Of a stretch of DNA of 64,000 bases, positions 1 to 8,883 are shown in pieces. The notes below the pieces were generated by a model, which saw only the letters and a program-made list of their open reading frames with translations, was not told the origin of the DNA and made no database searches. Numbering within the stretch: the first letter of the stretch is position 1; each line of letters starts with the position of its first letter. The translations under genes and the position numbers were made by a program. Source of the DNA: Chryseobacterium gleum (lineage in GTDB: Bacteria > Bacteroidota > Bacteroidia > Flavobacteriales_D > Crocinitomicaceae); contig CAMDAH010000003.1 in assembly GCA_945888625.1 (NCBI GenBank), positions 62,001-126,000 on the forward strand. Direction: 5' to 3'.

Positions 1-376
1 GTTGTAAATCGGAAAGGAAAGGGTATAAATAATTAAAAACTTGTGTGGAAGAGGTGATTTTTAATCGGTTTTGCTTTATCGAATTTCCTCTCCTTCTGCC
101 AAGTTCGAGGCAGGCAACGATACTCACAGCTTTAGCTTGACCGATTCCTTTGATTTTCATTAATTCACCAGTTGTTGTTCTTGAAAAACGGAGTAAATCG
201 CCATTGAAGGGATGCAGCATTTCTTTAGCTAAGTCAACAGCACTTAAATTTTGAGTGCCTGAACCAATTATTATAGCCAATAGTTCAGCATCCGATAAAG
301 CAGATCGACCTTTTAACAATAATTTTTCTCTAGGACGGTCATCTGTTGCCCAATTTTTAATGGCGTGCATATTCAT
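1..376 (-). CDS. radC: RadC-family (UPF0758) protein, N-terminal part, cut by window edge
   Basis: Reading the minus strand from the ATG at 374-376 gives an uninterrupted frame to base 2, about 125 residues. It begins MNMHAIKNWATDDRPREKLL and continues with the RadC N-terminal signatures GRSALSDAELLAIIIGSGT and a helix-hairpin-helix segment (LMKIKGIGQAKA, about residues 70-82). The C-terminal JAB/MPN-like metal-binding domain lies outside the window. An alternative start two codons downstream (368-370) is possible. The family is widespread; its DNA-repair role was questioned after early work in E. coli, so only the family is called. A TAnnTTTG-like box (minus strand, 466-473) lies about 90 bases upstream. 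Confidence 0.9.
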   Translation of the reverse strand, partial: MNMHAIKNWATDDRPREKLLLKGRSALSDAELLAIIIGSGTQNLSAVDLAKEMLHPFNGDLLRFSRTTTGELMKIKGIGQAKAVSIVACLELGRRRGNSIKQNRLKITSSTQVFNYLYPFLSDLQ

Positions 377-483
377 ATAAAATAGTTGAATTGAAAAAAA
401 AACTGTTGTTTTAAACTTATTTCTTCAACTTATATTGAATTGCATTCGAACTTTCTTTCCACAAACAAAATTAAAACGAACTC

Positions 484-1566
484 TTATTTTTTGTAGAAAG
501 GTGCTTTTACGACCTTTGCTTTAATGCCTTTATCGCGTATCTCGATATAAATTTCGCTATCAAGTGAGCTGTTTTCAACGGTAACATAGCCCATGCCAAT
601 GCCATTTTTCATACTTGGCGACATCGTTCCAGAGGTGACTTTACCAATTACTTCGTTGTTGGCATTAAGGATAGGGTAATCGTGACGAGGAATTCCTCGG
701 TCAATCATTTCGAAAGCGACTAGTTTTCGTGTTACACCAGCTTCTTTTTGCGCTAATAAGAAAGTTGAATCGACGAAATCTTTGGTAAATTTCGTTATCC
801 ATCCTAAACCAGCTTCTAATGGAGAGGTAGTGTCGTCGATGTCATTTCCATACAAGCAGAAACCCATTTCTAATCGTAAAGTATCGCGTGCAGCTAATCC
901 AATCGGTTTAATGCCAAAAGAATCTCCCGCTTTAAAAACGGCGTTCCATACCTTTTCGGCATCTTCATTTTTAACATAAATTTCAAATCCTCCAGAACCG
1001 GTATAACCAGTTGCGGAAATCATTACATTTTCAATCCCTGCAAAAGTGGCATGCTGAAAAGTATAATAAACCATGGCTGAAAGATCAATGTCCGTCAATG
1101 ATTGCATGGCTTCTGCCGCTTTGGGACCTTGAATAGCTAATAAGGAATAAGCATCCGAAAGATTATGCATTTCTGCACCCATAGTATTAAGTTTGGACAT
1201 CCAATCCCAATCTTTTTCAATATTTGAAGCATTAACAACGATAAAATATTCTTCTGAATTGACACGGTAAATGATAAGGTCATCAACAATACCTCCTTTG
1301 CCGTTTGGCATACAGGAATATTGTGCTTTTCCGTCTACCAAAACAGCCGCGTCATTTGAAGAAAACGATTGAATCAATGCTAAAGCATTAGGGCCTTTTA
1401 ATACGAATTCACCCATGTGAGATACATCAAATACGCCAACGCCGTTTCGAACGGTTTCATGTTCAGCGTTTACTCCTTCGTATTGCACGGGCATATTGTA
1501 TCCAGCGAAAGGAACCATTTTGGCACCGAGTTGCTCGTGAACATGTGAAAGTGCTGTGTTTTTCAT
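484..1566 (-). CDS. gcvT: Aminomethyltransferase, glycine cleavage system T protein
   Basis: GcvT takes the aminomethyl group from the lipoylated H protein, releases ammonia and passes the one-carbon unit to tetrahydrofolate. The 360 residues match the usual length. The N-terminus has the family block [13 protein letters not shown] and [16 protein letters not shown] (about 115-122) carries the folate-binding Asp, [12 protein letters not shown] lies near 186-197, and the C-terminal barrel has the [17 protein letters not shown] segment. The start is the ATG at 1564-1566. Efp lies 30 bases upstream on the same strand, so the two may be co-transcribed. No other glycine cleavage genes (gcvH, gcvP) are present here, which is common in this phylum. 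Confidence 0.97.
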   Translation of the reverse strand: MKNTALSHVHEQLGAKMVPFAGYNMPVQYEGVNAEHETVRNGVGVFDVSHMGEFVLKGPNALALIQSFSSNDAAVLVDGKAQYSCMPNGKGGIVDDLIIYRVNSEEYFIVVNASNIEKDWDWMSKLNTMGAEMHNLSDAYSLLAIQGPKAAEAMQSLTDIDLSAMVYYTFQHATFAGIENVMISATGYTGSGGFEIYVKNEDAEKVWNAVFKAGDSFGIKPIGLAARDTLRLEMGFCLYGNDIDDTTSPLEAGLGWITKFTKDFVDSTFLLAQKEAGVTRKLVAFEMIDRGIPRHDYPILNANNEVIGKVTSGTMSPSMKNGIGMGYVTVENSSLDSEIYIEIRDKGIKAKVVKAPFYKK

Positions 1567-1596
1567 CGTATATTTTGAATTATTGTAATGTGATTT

Positions 1597-2163
1597 TTAT
1601 GATTTAACACGCTCTACGTATATGCCGGTTCGCGTGTCTACTTTTATCATTTCACCGATGGAAATAAATAAAGGGACTTTCACTTCAGCACCGGTTGAAA
1701 TAGTGGCTAATTTCATAGAGTTTGTTGCCGTATCTCCTTTAACACCTGGCTCAGTGTAGCTTACTTCAGCTGTGATATACATGGGTAACTCCACCACTAA
1801 TGCCATTTCTTCTTCTGCATGGAATAGGATATTTGCTATCATTCCCTCTTGTAAAAAACCGGGCTTTTCAACCATTTTAAGTGGAATATTAATTTGCTCG
1901 AAAGTTTCATTATTCATAAAAACAAACGATTCAGACTCTTGATAAAGGTATTGGTATTCCCTATTTTCTATACGTACAATTTCAATTTTATGTCCAGCTG
2001 AAAAAGTATGATCGAGTACTTTTTGTGACTCTATTTGACGCATTTTGGTACGCACAAATGCAGGACCTTTCCCAGGTTTTACGTGTTGGAATTCTATGAT
2101 TTGGAATAATTTTTCATTGTGGCGAATACACAATCCATTTCTTATTTCTGCAGTTGTTGCCAT
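1597..2163 (-). CDS. efp: Translation elongation factor P
   Basis: EF-P binds between the P and E sites of ribosomes stalled on consecutive prolines and stimulates peptide-bond formation. The 188 residues have the N-terminal KOW-like domain, with the loop HVKPGKGPAFVRTK placing Lys32 at the tip where EF-P is usually modified. Two OB domains follow. The conserved C-terminal segment reads VPLFISIGEMIKVDTRTGIY. The loop is of the lysine type (EpmA-modified or unmodified), not the Arg or PGKGPAF-rhamnosyl type; no modification gene is visible in the window. A TATCTTTG box (minus strand, 2178-2185) sits just upstream of the ATG at 2161-2163, suggesting its own promoter with a very short leader. 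Confidence 0.97.
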   Translation of the reverse strand: MATTAEIRNGLCIRHNEKLFQIIEFQHVKPGKGPAFVRTKMRQIESQKVLDHTFSAGHKIEIVRIENREYQYLYQESESFVFMNNETFEQINIPLKMVEKPGFLQEGMIANILFHAEEEMALVVELPMYITAEVSYTEPGVKGDTATNSMKLATISTGAEVKVPLFISIGEMIKVDTRTGIYVERVKS

Positions 2164-2177
2164 GTTTTAATTTTGCT

Positions 2178-2185
2178 CAAAGATA
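2178..2185 (-). promoter_or_regulatory. Candidate -7 box (TATCTTTG) of efp
   Basis: On the minus strand the bases read TATCTTTG, matching the Bacteroidota -7 consensus TAnnTTTG. It ends 15 bases before the efp ATG, so the untranslated leader would be only about 8-11 bases. No TTTG element is visible 17-23 bases further upstream, so the call rests on one box and position only. Confidence 0.4.
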
Positions 2186-2299
2186 ACACAAATCTTAAAT
2201 TTTATGTGTGCCTCTTACTAGCTTAATTGACTAAAATTTTAAATTAGAATAAATCCTAAAAACGATAAAAAGATGAAATCCAACTATTTTGATTATGTA

Positions 2300-3976
2300 T
2301 TAAAAAGATGGTTTGAGTTTTATATCCATTATTTCTTTGGAAACTGGGTGTGTAAAAATAATTTGTGCAGCGTGCAAATAAAGTCTGTTCTCCATTTTTC
2401 CATATAGATCATCGCCTACAATGGGTGCATTTAGTCCCAAGGAATGAGCGGCGTGCACACGGAGTTGATGTGTCCTACCTGTGATAGGCTTAAAGATCAC
2501 CCTCGTTCTACCATCTTTTCTTTCAATAACTTCCCAATGTGTCAGAGCTGATTTTCCATGTTTAAAACACACGAGTTGGCGAGGTCGATCATCTATATCT
2601 AATCGAAGAGGTAGGCGAATTTCACCCTTATCCTGTGAGAGAGTTCCTTCCAAGAGCGCTTCATATTCTTTTTGTATTTTTCTATCAATGAATTGTTTTT
2701 GTAAAGCAATATAAACAGCACTAGTTAAGGCAATTAGCATTAATCCTGAAGTGGCCATATCCAAACGATGAACCACCAATGGACCAGTTGCATTGGGAAA
2801 TGCTATGCGCATTCTTTCTGCCACTGAATCCTTGATATTAATACCTGGAACAGCTAAAAATTCAGCTGGTTTATTAATGACTGCTATGTAATCATCCTGA
2901 TAAATAATTTCGATGGATTTTCCTTCAGCAGGATTTTTAAGCATTGGATTTTCCGCAACCTTTAATCCTTTTAACATATGTGCTAATATTGGTCCACACT
3001 TTCCTCTACATGCAGGATAAAAATTGCCATGTACTCTAATTTCTGATTTTGGAGATTGGCCCCACCAGAATTCAGCAAGTGTGATTGGTTGAAGGCCATG
3101 ATTAAAAGCATATTGCAATAATTTTGGAGCTGCGCATTCTCCGGCGCCCGCAGGAGGTTTTTGGGCAAAAGTAGTTAAGAATAATTCACCTAAATTCTTT
3201 TTATTTCCAAGTGAATTTAGGAAAGTGTAATTTTCGAAAAGTTCTTGTTGTAGCGCCGATGATTGCTTTTTCCTTAATGCTTTAAGGCAAAGCATTTCAT
3301 TTTCTTTGACAGCAATTTGCTTTTCAACTTCGTCGAGATTAATCTTCCAATTGGCACGTTGTTCTTTTAGGTGGTATTGTTCACGGATACTTTCTTTTTC
3401 TAGTGTAGATAGAATTTGTTGATCTTCGTTTTGAATTGCTTTTTCCCGAAGCGTTTTTCTTACTGCTTTTCCAACAGCTATACTTTTTTTTATTACTTGG
3501 ATTGCCTCGCTTGCTTCGTTTGTAAGTAGGATTTTTTTATCCAAGAGGTGTAAATAGGATGGGTCGTTTTGAAGGTTTTCAATTTGTTTGTTAAACTCGT
3601 TTAATCGTTTTTCTTCCTTGCGAAAAAAACCATCTTCTACTAACATGTCAAAAACCGGCGGAACAAAAAAGGGGTGGTGATTTTCACCGGCTAATTTTCC
3701 TGAAAAGGCACAAAGGAAACCGATTTTACCTGTTTTGTTTTTTACGACCAATACACCAAACATTTTACCACTGACTAGTCGGTCTTTATTGGGTGAAATA
3801 CCGAAATTATGTGCTAAATCACTTTGTTTTTCGAGTAGAATTTTCAATTCCTCTGCTGCAATAAGCGCAAGTCGGGTGGGAGTGTAGTAAAATGGATAAA
3901 CAAACTGTTCATCAATTGATATGCCTTCTATATCAGTGTTAAATTCATTAAAGCATGACGGTAAATTGTCCAACAC
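2300..3976 (-). CDS. RluA-family pseudouridine synthase, long form with N-terminal extension
   Basis: The C-terminal part (about 355-558) is a pseudouridine synthase of the RluA family: HRLDMATSGLML with catalytic Asp406, and GRTHQLRVH at 500-508. Such enzymes isomerise specific uridines in rRNA or tRNA. At 558 residues it is about twice a simple RluA enzyme. The extra N-terminal half contains a charged coiled coil (about 110-250), a GAGECAAPKLL block (277-287) and a C-x3-C pair in PACRGKCGPIL (321-331). This long architecture also occurs in gammaproteobacteria; the N-terminal role is not known to me. The start is GTG at 3974-3976 (or the adjacent TTG), because an in-frame stop lies four codons upstream and the next Met is residue 72. 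It follows the CvfB-like gene by 15 bases. Confidence 0.85.
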   Translation of the reverse strand: MLDNLPSCFNEFNTDIEGISIDEQFVYPFYYTPTRLALIAAEELKILLEKQSDLAHNFGISPNKDRLVSGKMFGVLVVKNKTGKIGFLCAFSGKLAGENHHPFFVPPVFDMLVEDGFFRKEEKRLNEFNKQIENLQNDPSYLHLLDKKILLTNEASEAIQVIKKSIAVGKAVRKTLREKAIQNEDQQILSTLEKESIREQYHLKEQRANWKINLDEVEKQIAVKENEMLCLKALRKKQSSALQQELFENYTFLNSLGNKKNLGELFLTTFAQKPPAGAGECAAPKLLQYAFNHGLQPITLAEFWWGQSPKSEIRVHGNFYPACRGKCGPILAHMLKGLKVAENPMLKNPAEGKSIEIIYQDDYIAVINKPAEFLAVPGINIKDSVAERMRIAFPNATGPLVVHRLDMATSGLMLIALTSAVYIALQKQFIDRKIQKEYEALLEGTLSQDKGEIRLPLRLDIDDRPRQLVCFKHGKSALTHWEVIERKDGRTRVIFKPITGRTHQLRVHAAHSLGLNAPIVGDDLYGKMENRLYLHAAQIIFTHPVSKEIMDIKLKPSF

Positions 3977-3991
3977 GAAAGGATATTATGT

Positions 3992-4816
3992 TTATTCAAT
4001 TAGGGCAATGCGGTCCGAAAGTAAGTTTATTTTTCGATGTCGATACAACTTACCCACTGCTTGTTTGAAAGTTTTTTTACTCATGCCTAATTGCTCCCTA
4101 ATATCATCCGGATTAGAATGATCAGTTAAGAAAATCTCTTTTTCTTTTCGTAGTTGCTCAAGTAATTGCTCTGTGGCAATGTCATATTTTTCAAAAGTGG
4201 TCGGTTCGAAGCGGATGTCTAATTTCCCATCTTCGCGTACTTTACTTACGAATCCCTTAGCACTTTCTCCTCGCTCTAAAGGTTTGTTAAAATCTTGGGA
4301 GTAGATTAAACCGGAATACTTATTATTGACAATTACGTTAATACCCAGTTCAGTTTGTTCGCAAATCAATAAATCGACTTCTTGTCCTGTTATGGCTGCA
4401 TCACAAAAATCAAAGCATTTTTTTACTTTCATGCTTCCGTAAAGACGATCTGTTTCATGGTCGTATTTAAGAACAAAAAGGTAAATTTCATCAATAAATA
4501 ATTTGTAGATCTGTTCACGAAAAGGAATGAATAAATCTTTATCTAATCCCCAGTCAGCAAAGGCACCAAACGGATTAATTTCGGCAATTCGAAGGTAAGC
4601 AAATCCACCAAGCAATAGGTGAGGGGTTTCAGTTGTAGCAACAATTCTATTTTCGGAGTCTTTCATGATAAACACACTGACCTCACTGTCAACTTGCATT
4701 GTATCGGTCAAGTACTTTTTTGGCAGAAGTACCTCGTTGCCTTGAATGTCCTCTAAAAAAGCACCAACTATTGTTAATCGATTTATAATTAATTTATTAA
4801 AAATACCTAATTGCAT
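3992..4816 (-). CDS. CvfB-like S1-domain RNA-binding protein
   Basis: The 274-residue protein has the CvfB layout: tandem S1-like OB folds (roughly residues 5-65, 70-135 and 150-215) and a C-terminal winged-helix-like segment (about 220-274). The last segment contains DIREQLGMSKKTFKQAVGKL and ends in a short RISL/I-rich tail. The second S1 unit has the typical phrase INPFGAFADWGLDKDLFIPF. CvfB proteins bind RNA and affect virulence-gene expression in staphylococci; the role in Bacteroidota is untested. The ATG abuts the stop codon of the downstream-encoded secreted protein at 4817 with no gap, and the pseudouridine synthase follows after 15 bases. This implies one transcript containing two RNA-related genes. 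Confidence 0.85.
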   Translation of the reverse strand: MQLGIFNKLIINRLTIVGAFLEDIQGNEVLLPKKYLTDTMQVDSEVSVFIMKDSENRIVATTETPHLLLGGFAYLRIAEINPFGAFADWGLDKDLFIPFREQIYKLFIDEIYLFVLKYDHETDRLYGSMKVKKCFDFCDAAITGQEVDLLICEQTELGINVIVNNKYSGLIYSQDFNKPLERGESAKGFVSKVREDGKLDIRFEPTTFEKYDIATEQLLEQLRKEKEIFLTDHSNPDDIREQLGMSKKTFKQAVGKLYRHRKINLLSDRIALIE

Positions 4817-5914
4817 TTATGGTTTACGTTTATTTCGTTTTTTTCTTTTGTATTTTCCTGTTGTAACTGATAAGCGGTTTGGATTTCTACGATCGCGTTT
4901 GTATTTTTTTTGTGTTGGTTCATCAATTTTTTCCTCGGGGTTTTCAATTTCACTTTCAGGGGTTCGAGCCACATGCCCAACATCATTTTTTTTATTCGGA
5001 TCTACAGGATTTATCCAAGCGTCTTCACTATTTTTTTCTTTTAGTTTTCCTGTTTTTTCATCGAGTACATATACTTTATTTCGTTGTTTGTCTGTTTCTG
5101 AATTGATCGCAATTACATCTTCTTTTAAGGTCCATTTATCTTCTTCCCAAACAAAAGCATCATAGGAAAAATCGGGAACATAGAATGAATAAACGCCTTT
5201 AAGTGAAGGAACCTCTGGTGAAAGATGATCATAAACGATGCGTTTTAACTTATCATCGTATTTTAGTGACATGGACGATTTATCGGAATATTCAAAAACA
5301 ACTCGTTTTACAAAGGATTTACCAAGTTTAAAGACGGGACTACCAAGTTTCACGCTATTTCCAGAAAAGGAAAGTACATCAATAATTTTGAAGTTACTTT
5401 CTGAAGTTCCACCATCCCAGCCCAAAAGGGTATATTCCGTTTTACCGTTATATTCGATGGGCAAAATTTTGTAATAAAGTGCACCGTACCAATTTTTAGC
5501 GTCGATAACTCCTTCGGGTTTAGCCGTGTAGGGATCTAATTTATCAATTAGTTCCGTGATTTTAATTTCCTCTTTTATTTCATCATAGCGCATTACAAAC
5601 GCACAATAGGCGTAGGACATATCAGCGTATTCTAAATTCCAATTTATGATACGTACTAATTTATCGGGACTATCAAGAAGCGCTATGGTTTTTAATTTTG
5701 TGATTGGATACGTAAATGCGCCATCTAATTTTAGGAAATTTAACATTTCAATTTTAAAAATGCTGTTTAACGAATCTATTTCGTCGTTATTTTTTGCATT
5801 ACGAAGGGTCTCAAGTGTTAGATTTAGCGCGATTTCCCTATCGGCTAAATTAAGTTGAGAATAACCTATTTTTACGATGAGTGATACTAAAGAAATTAAA
5901 ATGGCATTGCGCAT
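4817..5914 (-). CDS. Secreted protein of unknown function with a strongly basic C-terminal tail
   Basis: I do not recognise a family with certainty. Choosing the ATG at 5912-5914 (the longer frame would need a TTG) gives 365 residues beginning MRNAILISLVSLIVKIGYSQ, a Sec signal peptide with cleavage likely after the Gln-preceding region. The body (25-300) is mixed alpha/beta with the segments LLGWDGGTSESNFKIIDVLSF and GVYSFYVPDFSYDAFVWEED. The last 30 residues contain 16 Lys/Arg and almost no acidic residues. An acidic linker (ESEIENPEEKIDEP) precedes this tail. The protein is probably periplasmic or outer-membrane associated. It stands at the head of the cvfB-like/pseudouridine synthase run, 36 bases after rpe. 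Confidence 0.75.
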   Translation of the reverse strand: MRNAILISLVSLIVKIGYSQLNLADREIALNLTLETLRNAKNNDEIDSLNSIFKIEMLNFLKLDGAFTYPITKLKTIALLDSPDKLVRIINWNLEYADMSYAYCAFVMRYDEIKEEIKITELIDKLDPYTAKPEGVIDAKNWYGALYYKILPIEYNGKTEYTLLGWDGGTSESNFKIIDVLSFSGNSVKLGSPVFKLGKSFVKRVVFEYSDKSSMSLKYDDKLKRIVYDHLSPEVPSLKGVYSFYVPDFSYDAFVWEEDKWTLKEDVIAINSETDKQRNKVYVLDEKTGKLKEKNSEDAWINPVDPNKKNDVGHVARTPESEIENPEEKIDEPTQKKYKRDRRNPNRLSVTTGKYKRKKRNKRKP

Positions 5915-5950
5915 AAAAAACAAACGAATTTAGTAAACTTAGGTTACGCC

Positions 5951-6595
5951 CTAGAGCGCTTTCAGGTCAGCAATAACTTGAGTTGGATTGGCTGCATTAA
6001 AAACGTAGCTCCCTGCAACAATTGCATCTGCTCCGGCATCAGCAAGTTGTTTCCCAACCTCCAAGTTGACACCACCATCTATTTCAATTAGTGCATTTGA
6101 TTGAGTAGTGGCGATGAGTTGTTTCAGTTTTTTAACTTTGCCTAGCGTTGAAGGAATGAACGATTGCCCACCGAAACCTGGATTAACCGACATCAAAAGA
6201 ACGAGATCAAGCAACGGAATAATTTCCTCCAAAACACCAACAGGTGTATGTGGATTTAAGGCAACGCCAGCCTTCATTCCAAGTTCCTTGATTCGCGAAA
6301 TAGTTCTATTTAAGTGAGGACAAACTTCGAAATGAACGGTCAAGTAATCGGCACCTGCCTGCTTAAATGCTTCCAAGTAATTATCCGGATTGGTAATCAT
6401 AAGGTGCACATCTAATGTCTTATTTGTAGCTTTTCTAATTGCTTGGAGAACGGGAAATCCGAAGGATAAATTGGGTACAAAAATACCATCCATGACATCA
6501 ATGTGCAGCCAATCAGCTGAAGAAGTATCAAGCATTTTTGTATCGCGTTCGATATGACCAAAATCGCACGAAAGTACACTAGGGGATACAATCAT
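5951..6595 (-). CDS. rpe: Ribulose-phosphate 3-epimerase
   Basis: Rpe interconverts ribulose 5-phosphate and xylulose 5-phosphate in the pentose phosphate pathway. The 214-residue TIM barrel shows the family signatures in order: SPSVLSCDF at the N-terminus, DWLHIDVMDGIFVPNLSFG (metal-binding His and Asp), LDVHLMI, LMSVNPGFGGQSFI, and EIDGGVN followed by DAIVAGSYVF for phosphate binding. The start is the ATG at 6593-6595. It lies 28 bases downstream of the L,D-transpeptidase gene on the same strand. Confidence 0.97.
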   Translation of the reverse strand: MIVSPSVLSCDFGHIERDTKMLDTSSADWLHIDVMDGIFVPNLSFGFPVLQAIRKATNKTLDVHLMITNPDNYLEAFKQAGADYLTVHFEVCPHLNRTISRIKELGMKAGVALNPHTPVGVLEEIIPLLDLVLLMSVNPGFGGQSFIPSTLGKVKKLKQLIATTQSNALIEIDGGVNLEVGKQLADAGADAIVAGSYVFNAANPTQVIADLKAL

Positions 6596-6623
6596 TACTT
6601 TATTTTTTTTACTAAATTAATGG

Positions 6624-8216
6624 TTATTTGGTCTTGTTTTGAAGTAAGGTTAAATATTCTTCATCCTTTGCATAAACATCGAGGTAAAAAATAACATTAT
6701 TGCGGTCTGCAACTACGGTTTGGTAATACACAAAGATTGGAATAGGTACTTTTAAAAATATAGAGCGATTTGCTTTCTTCTCAATTATCGAATCCAGTGA
6801 ATCACTGATTATCTTGTTATATTTAGTTCCAATTCGATCATTTTGTATTATAATTCTGGCCAATTCGACTGGACTTTCACAACGCATGCAGCCATGTGAT
6901 AAATTCCTAACTGCGCGATTAAACAAACTCTTAGACGGCGTGTCGTGAACGTAAACACTGTAGGGATTGTTGAATTCGAATTTTATAATTCCTAGGCTAT
7001 TGTGCGAACCTGGATCTTGAATTAACGAAAAAGGAAAGTTTTTCATGTTTTTCCAATCAACCGTAGATGGATCTACTTCCACTTTATTTTCTCGGTAAAT
7101 TTTATAATGATTTCTTTTGAGGTAAGCGATGTTTTTTTTAATAGCTGGTAAAGCTTCATTTTTACAAATGGTTGCAGGCACTTTCCAAAATGGAAAAACT
7201 ACAATACGCGTTATTTTTGAGCTTAGTTCGGGTGTTTGGTTACTTGTTTTACCAACCACTATACGATTGACACTTTTTAAACTGTCATTCGAATAAAAAT
7301 ATAGTTTGTATTCAGCAATATTAATTCTAATGTACTTTGGCTGATGAATTCTTGATTGGCGAATTTTATCGAGGCTTATCGCTGCGCGCAAAAGCTTCTT
7401 GTGCGTACTTTCAGCTAATGCAGTGATTGTATTTTTATTGATAACACCGTCCGATGTTAGTCCGTTGTCTTTTTGGAATTCTTTTAACCCAATGGTTAAT
7501 TGCTCACTAGCAATGATGTTACCCTTTAGATACCCCTTGCTTTTCAAAATCTTGACAAGAAAATTTCGATTTGTTGACGAATCATTCAAGTTATTGTTGT
7601 AAACAAATGAGGTGGTGTCCAAAGGATATTTTTGGCAGAATTTGTAAAGATTCATTGCGAGGTAACGATAATTTGTATCGGCAGGTCCTTGCTTTAAAAA
7701 AAGTTGTTCTAACGAAATTTTTTTTGCTTCATCCATTGCTTTTATAAATGCCTCAGGCGTGCTAATTTTTGACTCCTTGAGTTTTTTTGTCCCAAAATCA
7801 AAACACCCCATGTTCAAATCTTCTATCATTCTAGCGCTATTCACGCACAGATACAATTCCTGCAAAAGGTTTGAAGATTGCTTGGTTAAATTAGTTTTTA
7901 ATCGAGCAGCAGGTATGCCAAATGCAAGTGAATTATTTATAGTATTTAAATTTATTTTTCCGAAGGCGGAGAGTAGAGTGTCTTCACAAAAAAATGGCTT
8001 ATTGTCTCGTTTATTGTAAACACTTTTTAGCCAGTTAACCTCTAAGCTAGTGAATCCTAATGGTGCAAGGTAGTTGTTTTCGAAAATCAGTGCTAATTTC
8101 TCTTCGTTTGAAAGCCCTTTTTTGTTGAGTAGTTCTGCTATATTATCGGATTTATTGTTGCAAGAGGATAGACCAACAAGTAGCACAATAAATAAAAAGT
8201 TTAAATAAGAACGCAT
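6624..8216 (-). CDS. L,D-transpeptidase (YcbB-like) lipoprotein
   Basis: The enzyme is predicted to make 3-3 crosslinks in peptidoglycan or attach proteins to it. The N-terminus is a lipoprotein signal ending in VGLSSC, with Cys19 as the lipid-attachment residue. A peptidoglycan-binding-like module lies around 220-270 (KSKGYLKGN to DGVINKNTITAL). The YkuD catalytic domain follows, with VHDTPSKSLFNRAVRNLSHG and the motif SHGCMRC placing the nucleophile at Cys443. At 530 residues with a large N-terminal scaffold it resembles the YcbB/LdtD class more than the short ErfK class. The start is the ATG at 8214-8216, divergent from the rhomboid gene with 49 bases between them. Confidence 0.92.
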   Translation of the reverse strand: MRSYLNFLFIVLLVGLSSCNNKSDNIAELLNKKGLSNEEKLALIFENNYLAPLGFTSLEVNWLKSVYNKRDNKPFFCEDTLLSAFGKINLNTINNSLAFGIPAARLKTNLTKQSSNLLQELYLCVNSARMIEDLNMGCFDFGTKKLKESKISTPEAFIKAMDEAKKISLEQLFLKQGPADTNYRYLAMNLYKFCQKYPLDTTSFVYNNNLNDSSTNRNFLVKILKSKGYLKGNIIASEQLTIGLKEFQKDNGLTSDGVINKNTITALAESTHKKLLRAAISLDKIRQSRIHQPKYIRINIAEYKLYFYSNDSLKSVNRIVVGKTSNQTPELSSKITRIVVFPFWKVPATICKNEALPAIKKNIAYLKRNHYKIYRENKVEVDPSTVDWKNMKNFPFSLIQDPGSHNSLGIIKFEFNNPYSVYVHDTPSKSLFNRAVRNLSHGCMRCESPVELARIIIQNDRIGTKYNKIISDSLDSIIEKKANRSIFLKVPIPIFVYYQTVVADRNNVIFYLDVYAKDEEYLTLLQNKTK

Positions 8217-8265
8217 ATAACAAATCTTGCCATAAATTTACGATAATTAATTAATTTCAACTAAA

Positions 8266-8880
8266 GTGATTTCATTGGTAATTATCCTTGTTGTAGTAAA
8301 CGTGTTCATTTCATGGCAGGCATTTAATAATACTTCACTAAAGGAAAAATTAATATTTCATCCTTATTTAATCAAACGCGACAAGGAATGGTATCGATTG
8401 TTTTCTCATAGTTGGATTCATGCAGATTGGCAACATTTACTTTTTAACATGTTATCCCTTTATTTTTTGGGGGATTTGTTGTTAAATCAATGGGTTTTAG
8501 ATTACGGATTATTGGAGGGGAATGGCTTGTTTATATCCCTATATATTTTAGGTGGTGTAGCGGCTACAGCTATCCCTTACTCGAAAAATCAAGATAATTA
8601 TGCCTACCGAGCATTGGGAGCATCTGGCGCTGTATCTGCAGTTATTTTTGCTGCTATCCTTTGGAATCCTACCATGAAGCTAGGCCTACTTTTTATTCCA
8701 TTTCCTATACCAGCTTATATATTTGGCCCTGTTTATTTGTTAATAGAATATTATGCCATGCGAAATATAAAGTCTGGAATTGCACATGATGCGCATTTTG
8801 GTGGTGCACTGTTTGGGATTGTATTTGTTTTATTAATAAATTTGGAAAAAGGAATAGCATTTTTAAATTTATTTTTCTAA
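8266..8880 (+). CDS. Rhomboid-family intramembrane serine protease
   Basis: Rhomboids cleave transmembrane substrates within the bilayer. The 204 residues contain about six hydrophobic segments. Catalytic features are visible: HADWQHLLFNMLSLYF (His52 and Asn61 of the oxyanion region), GASGAVSA with Ser120, and the helix-6 His177 in HDAHFGGALFG. The start is a GTG at 8266-8268; the following residues form the first membrane helix and no nearby ATG would preserve it. The class IV aminotransferase starts 3 bases after the stop, so the two genes are probably co-transcribed, though no functional link is evident. Confidence 0.9.
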   Translation: MISLVIILVVVNVFISWQAFNNTSLKEKLIFHPYLIKRDKEWYRLFSHSWIHADWQHLLFNMLSLYFLGDLLLNQWVLDYGLLEGNGLFISLYILGGVAATAIPYSKNQDNYAYRALGASGAVSAVIFAAILWNPTMKLGLLFIPFPIPAYIFGPVYLLIEYYAMRNIKSGIAHDAHFGGALFGIVFVLLINLEKGIAFLNLFF

Positions 8881-8883
8881 CAT

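Noticed and set aside
4746-5165. 139-codon plus-strand frame rich in Phe and Ser
   Set aside because: It is antisense to the basic/acidic tail region of the secreted unknown protein. The Phe/Ser-rich product is what the complement of Lys/Glu codons gives.
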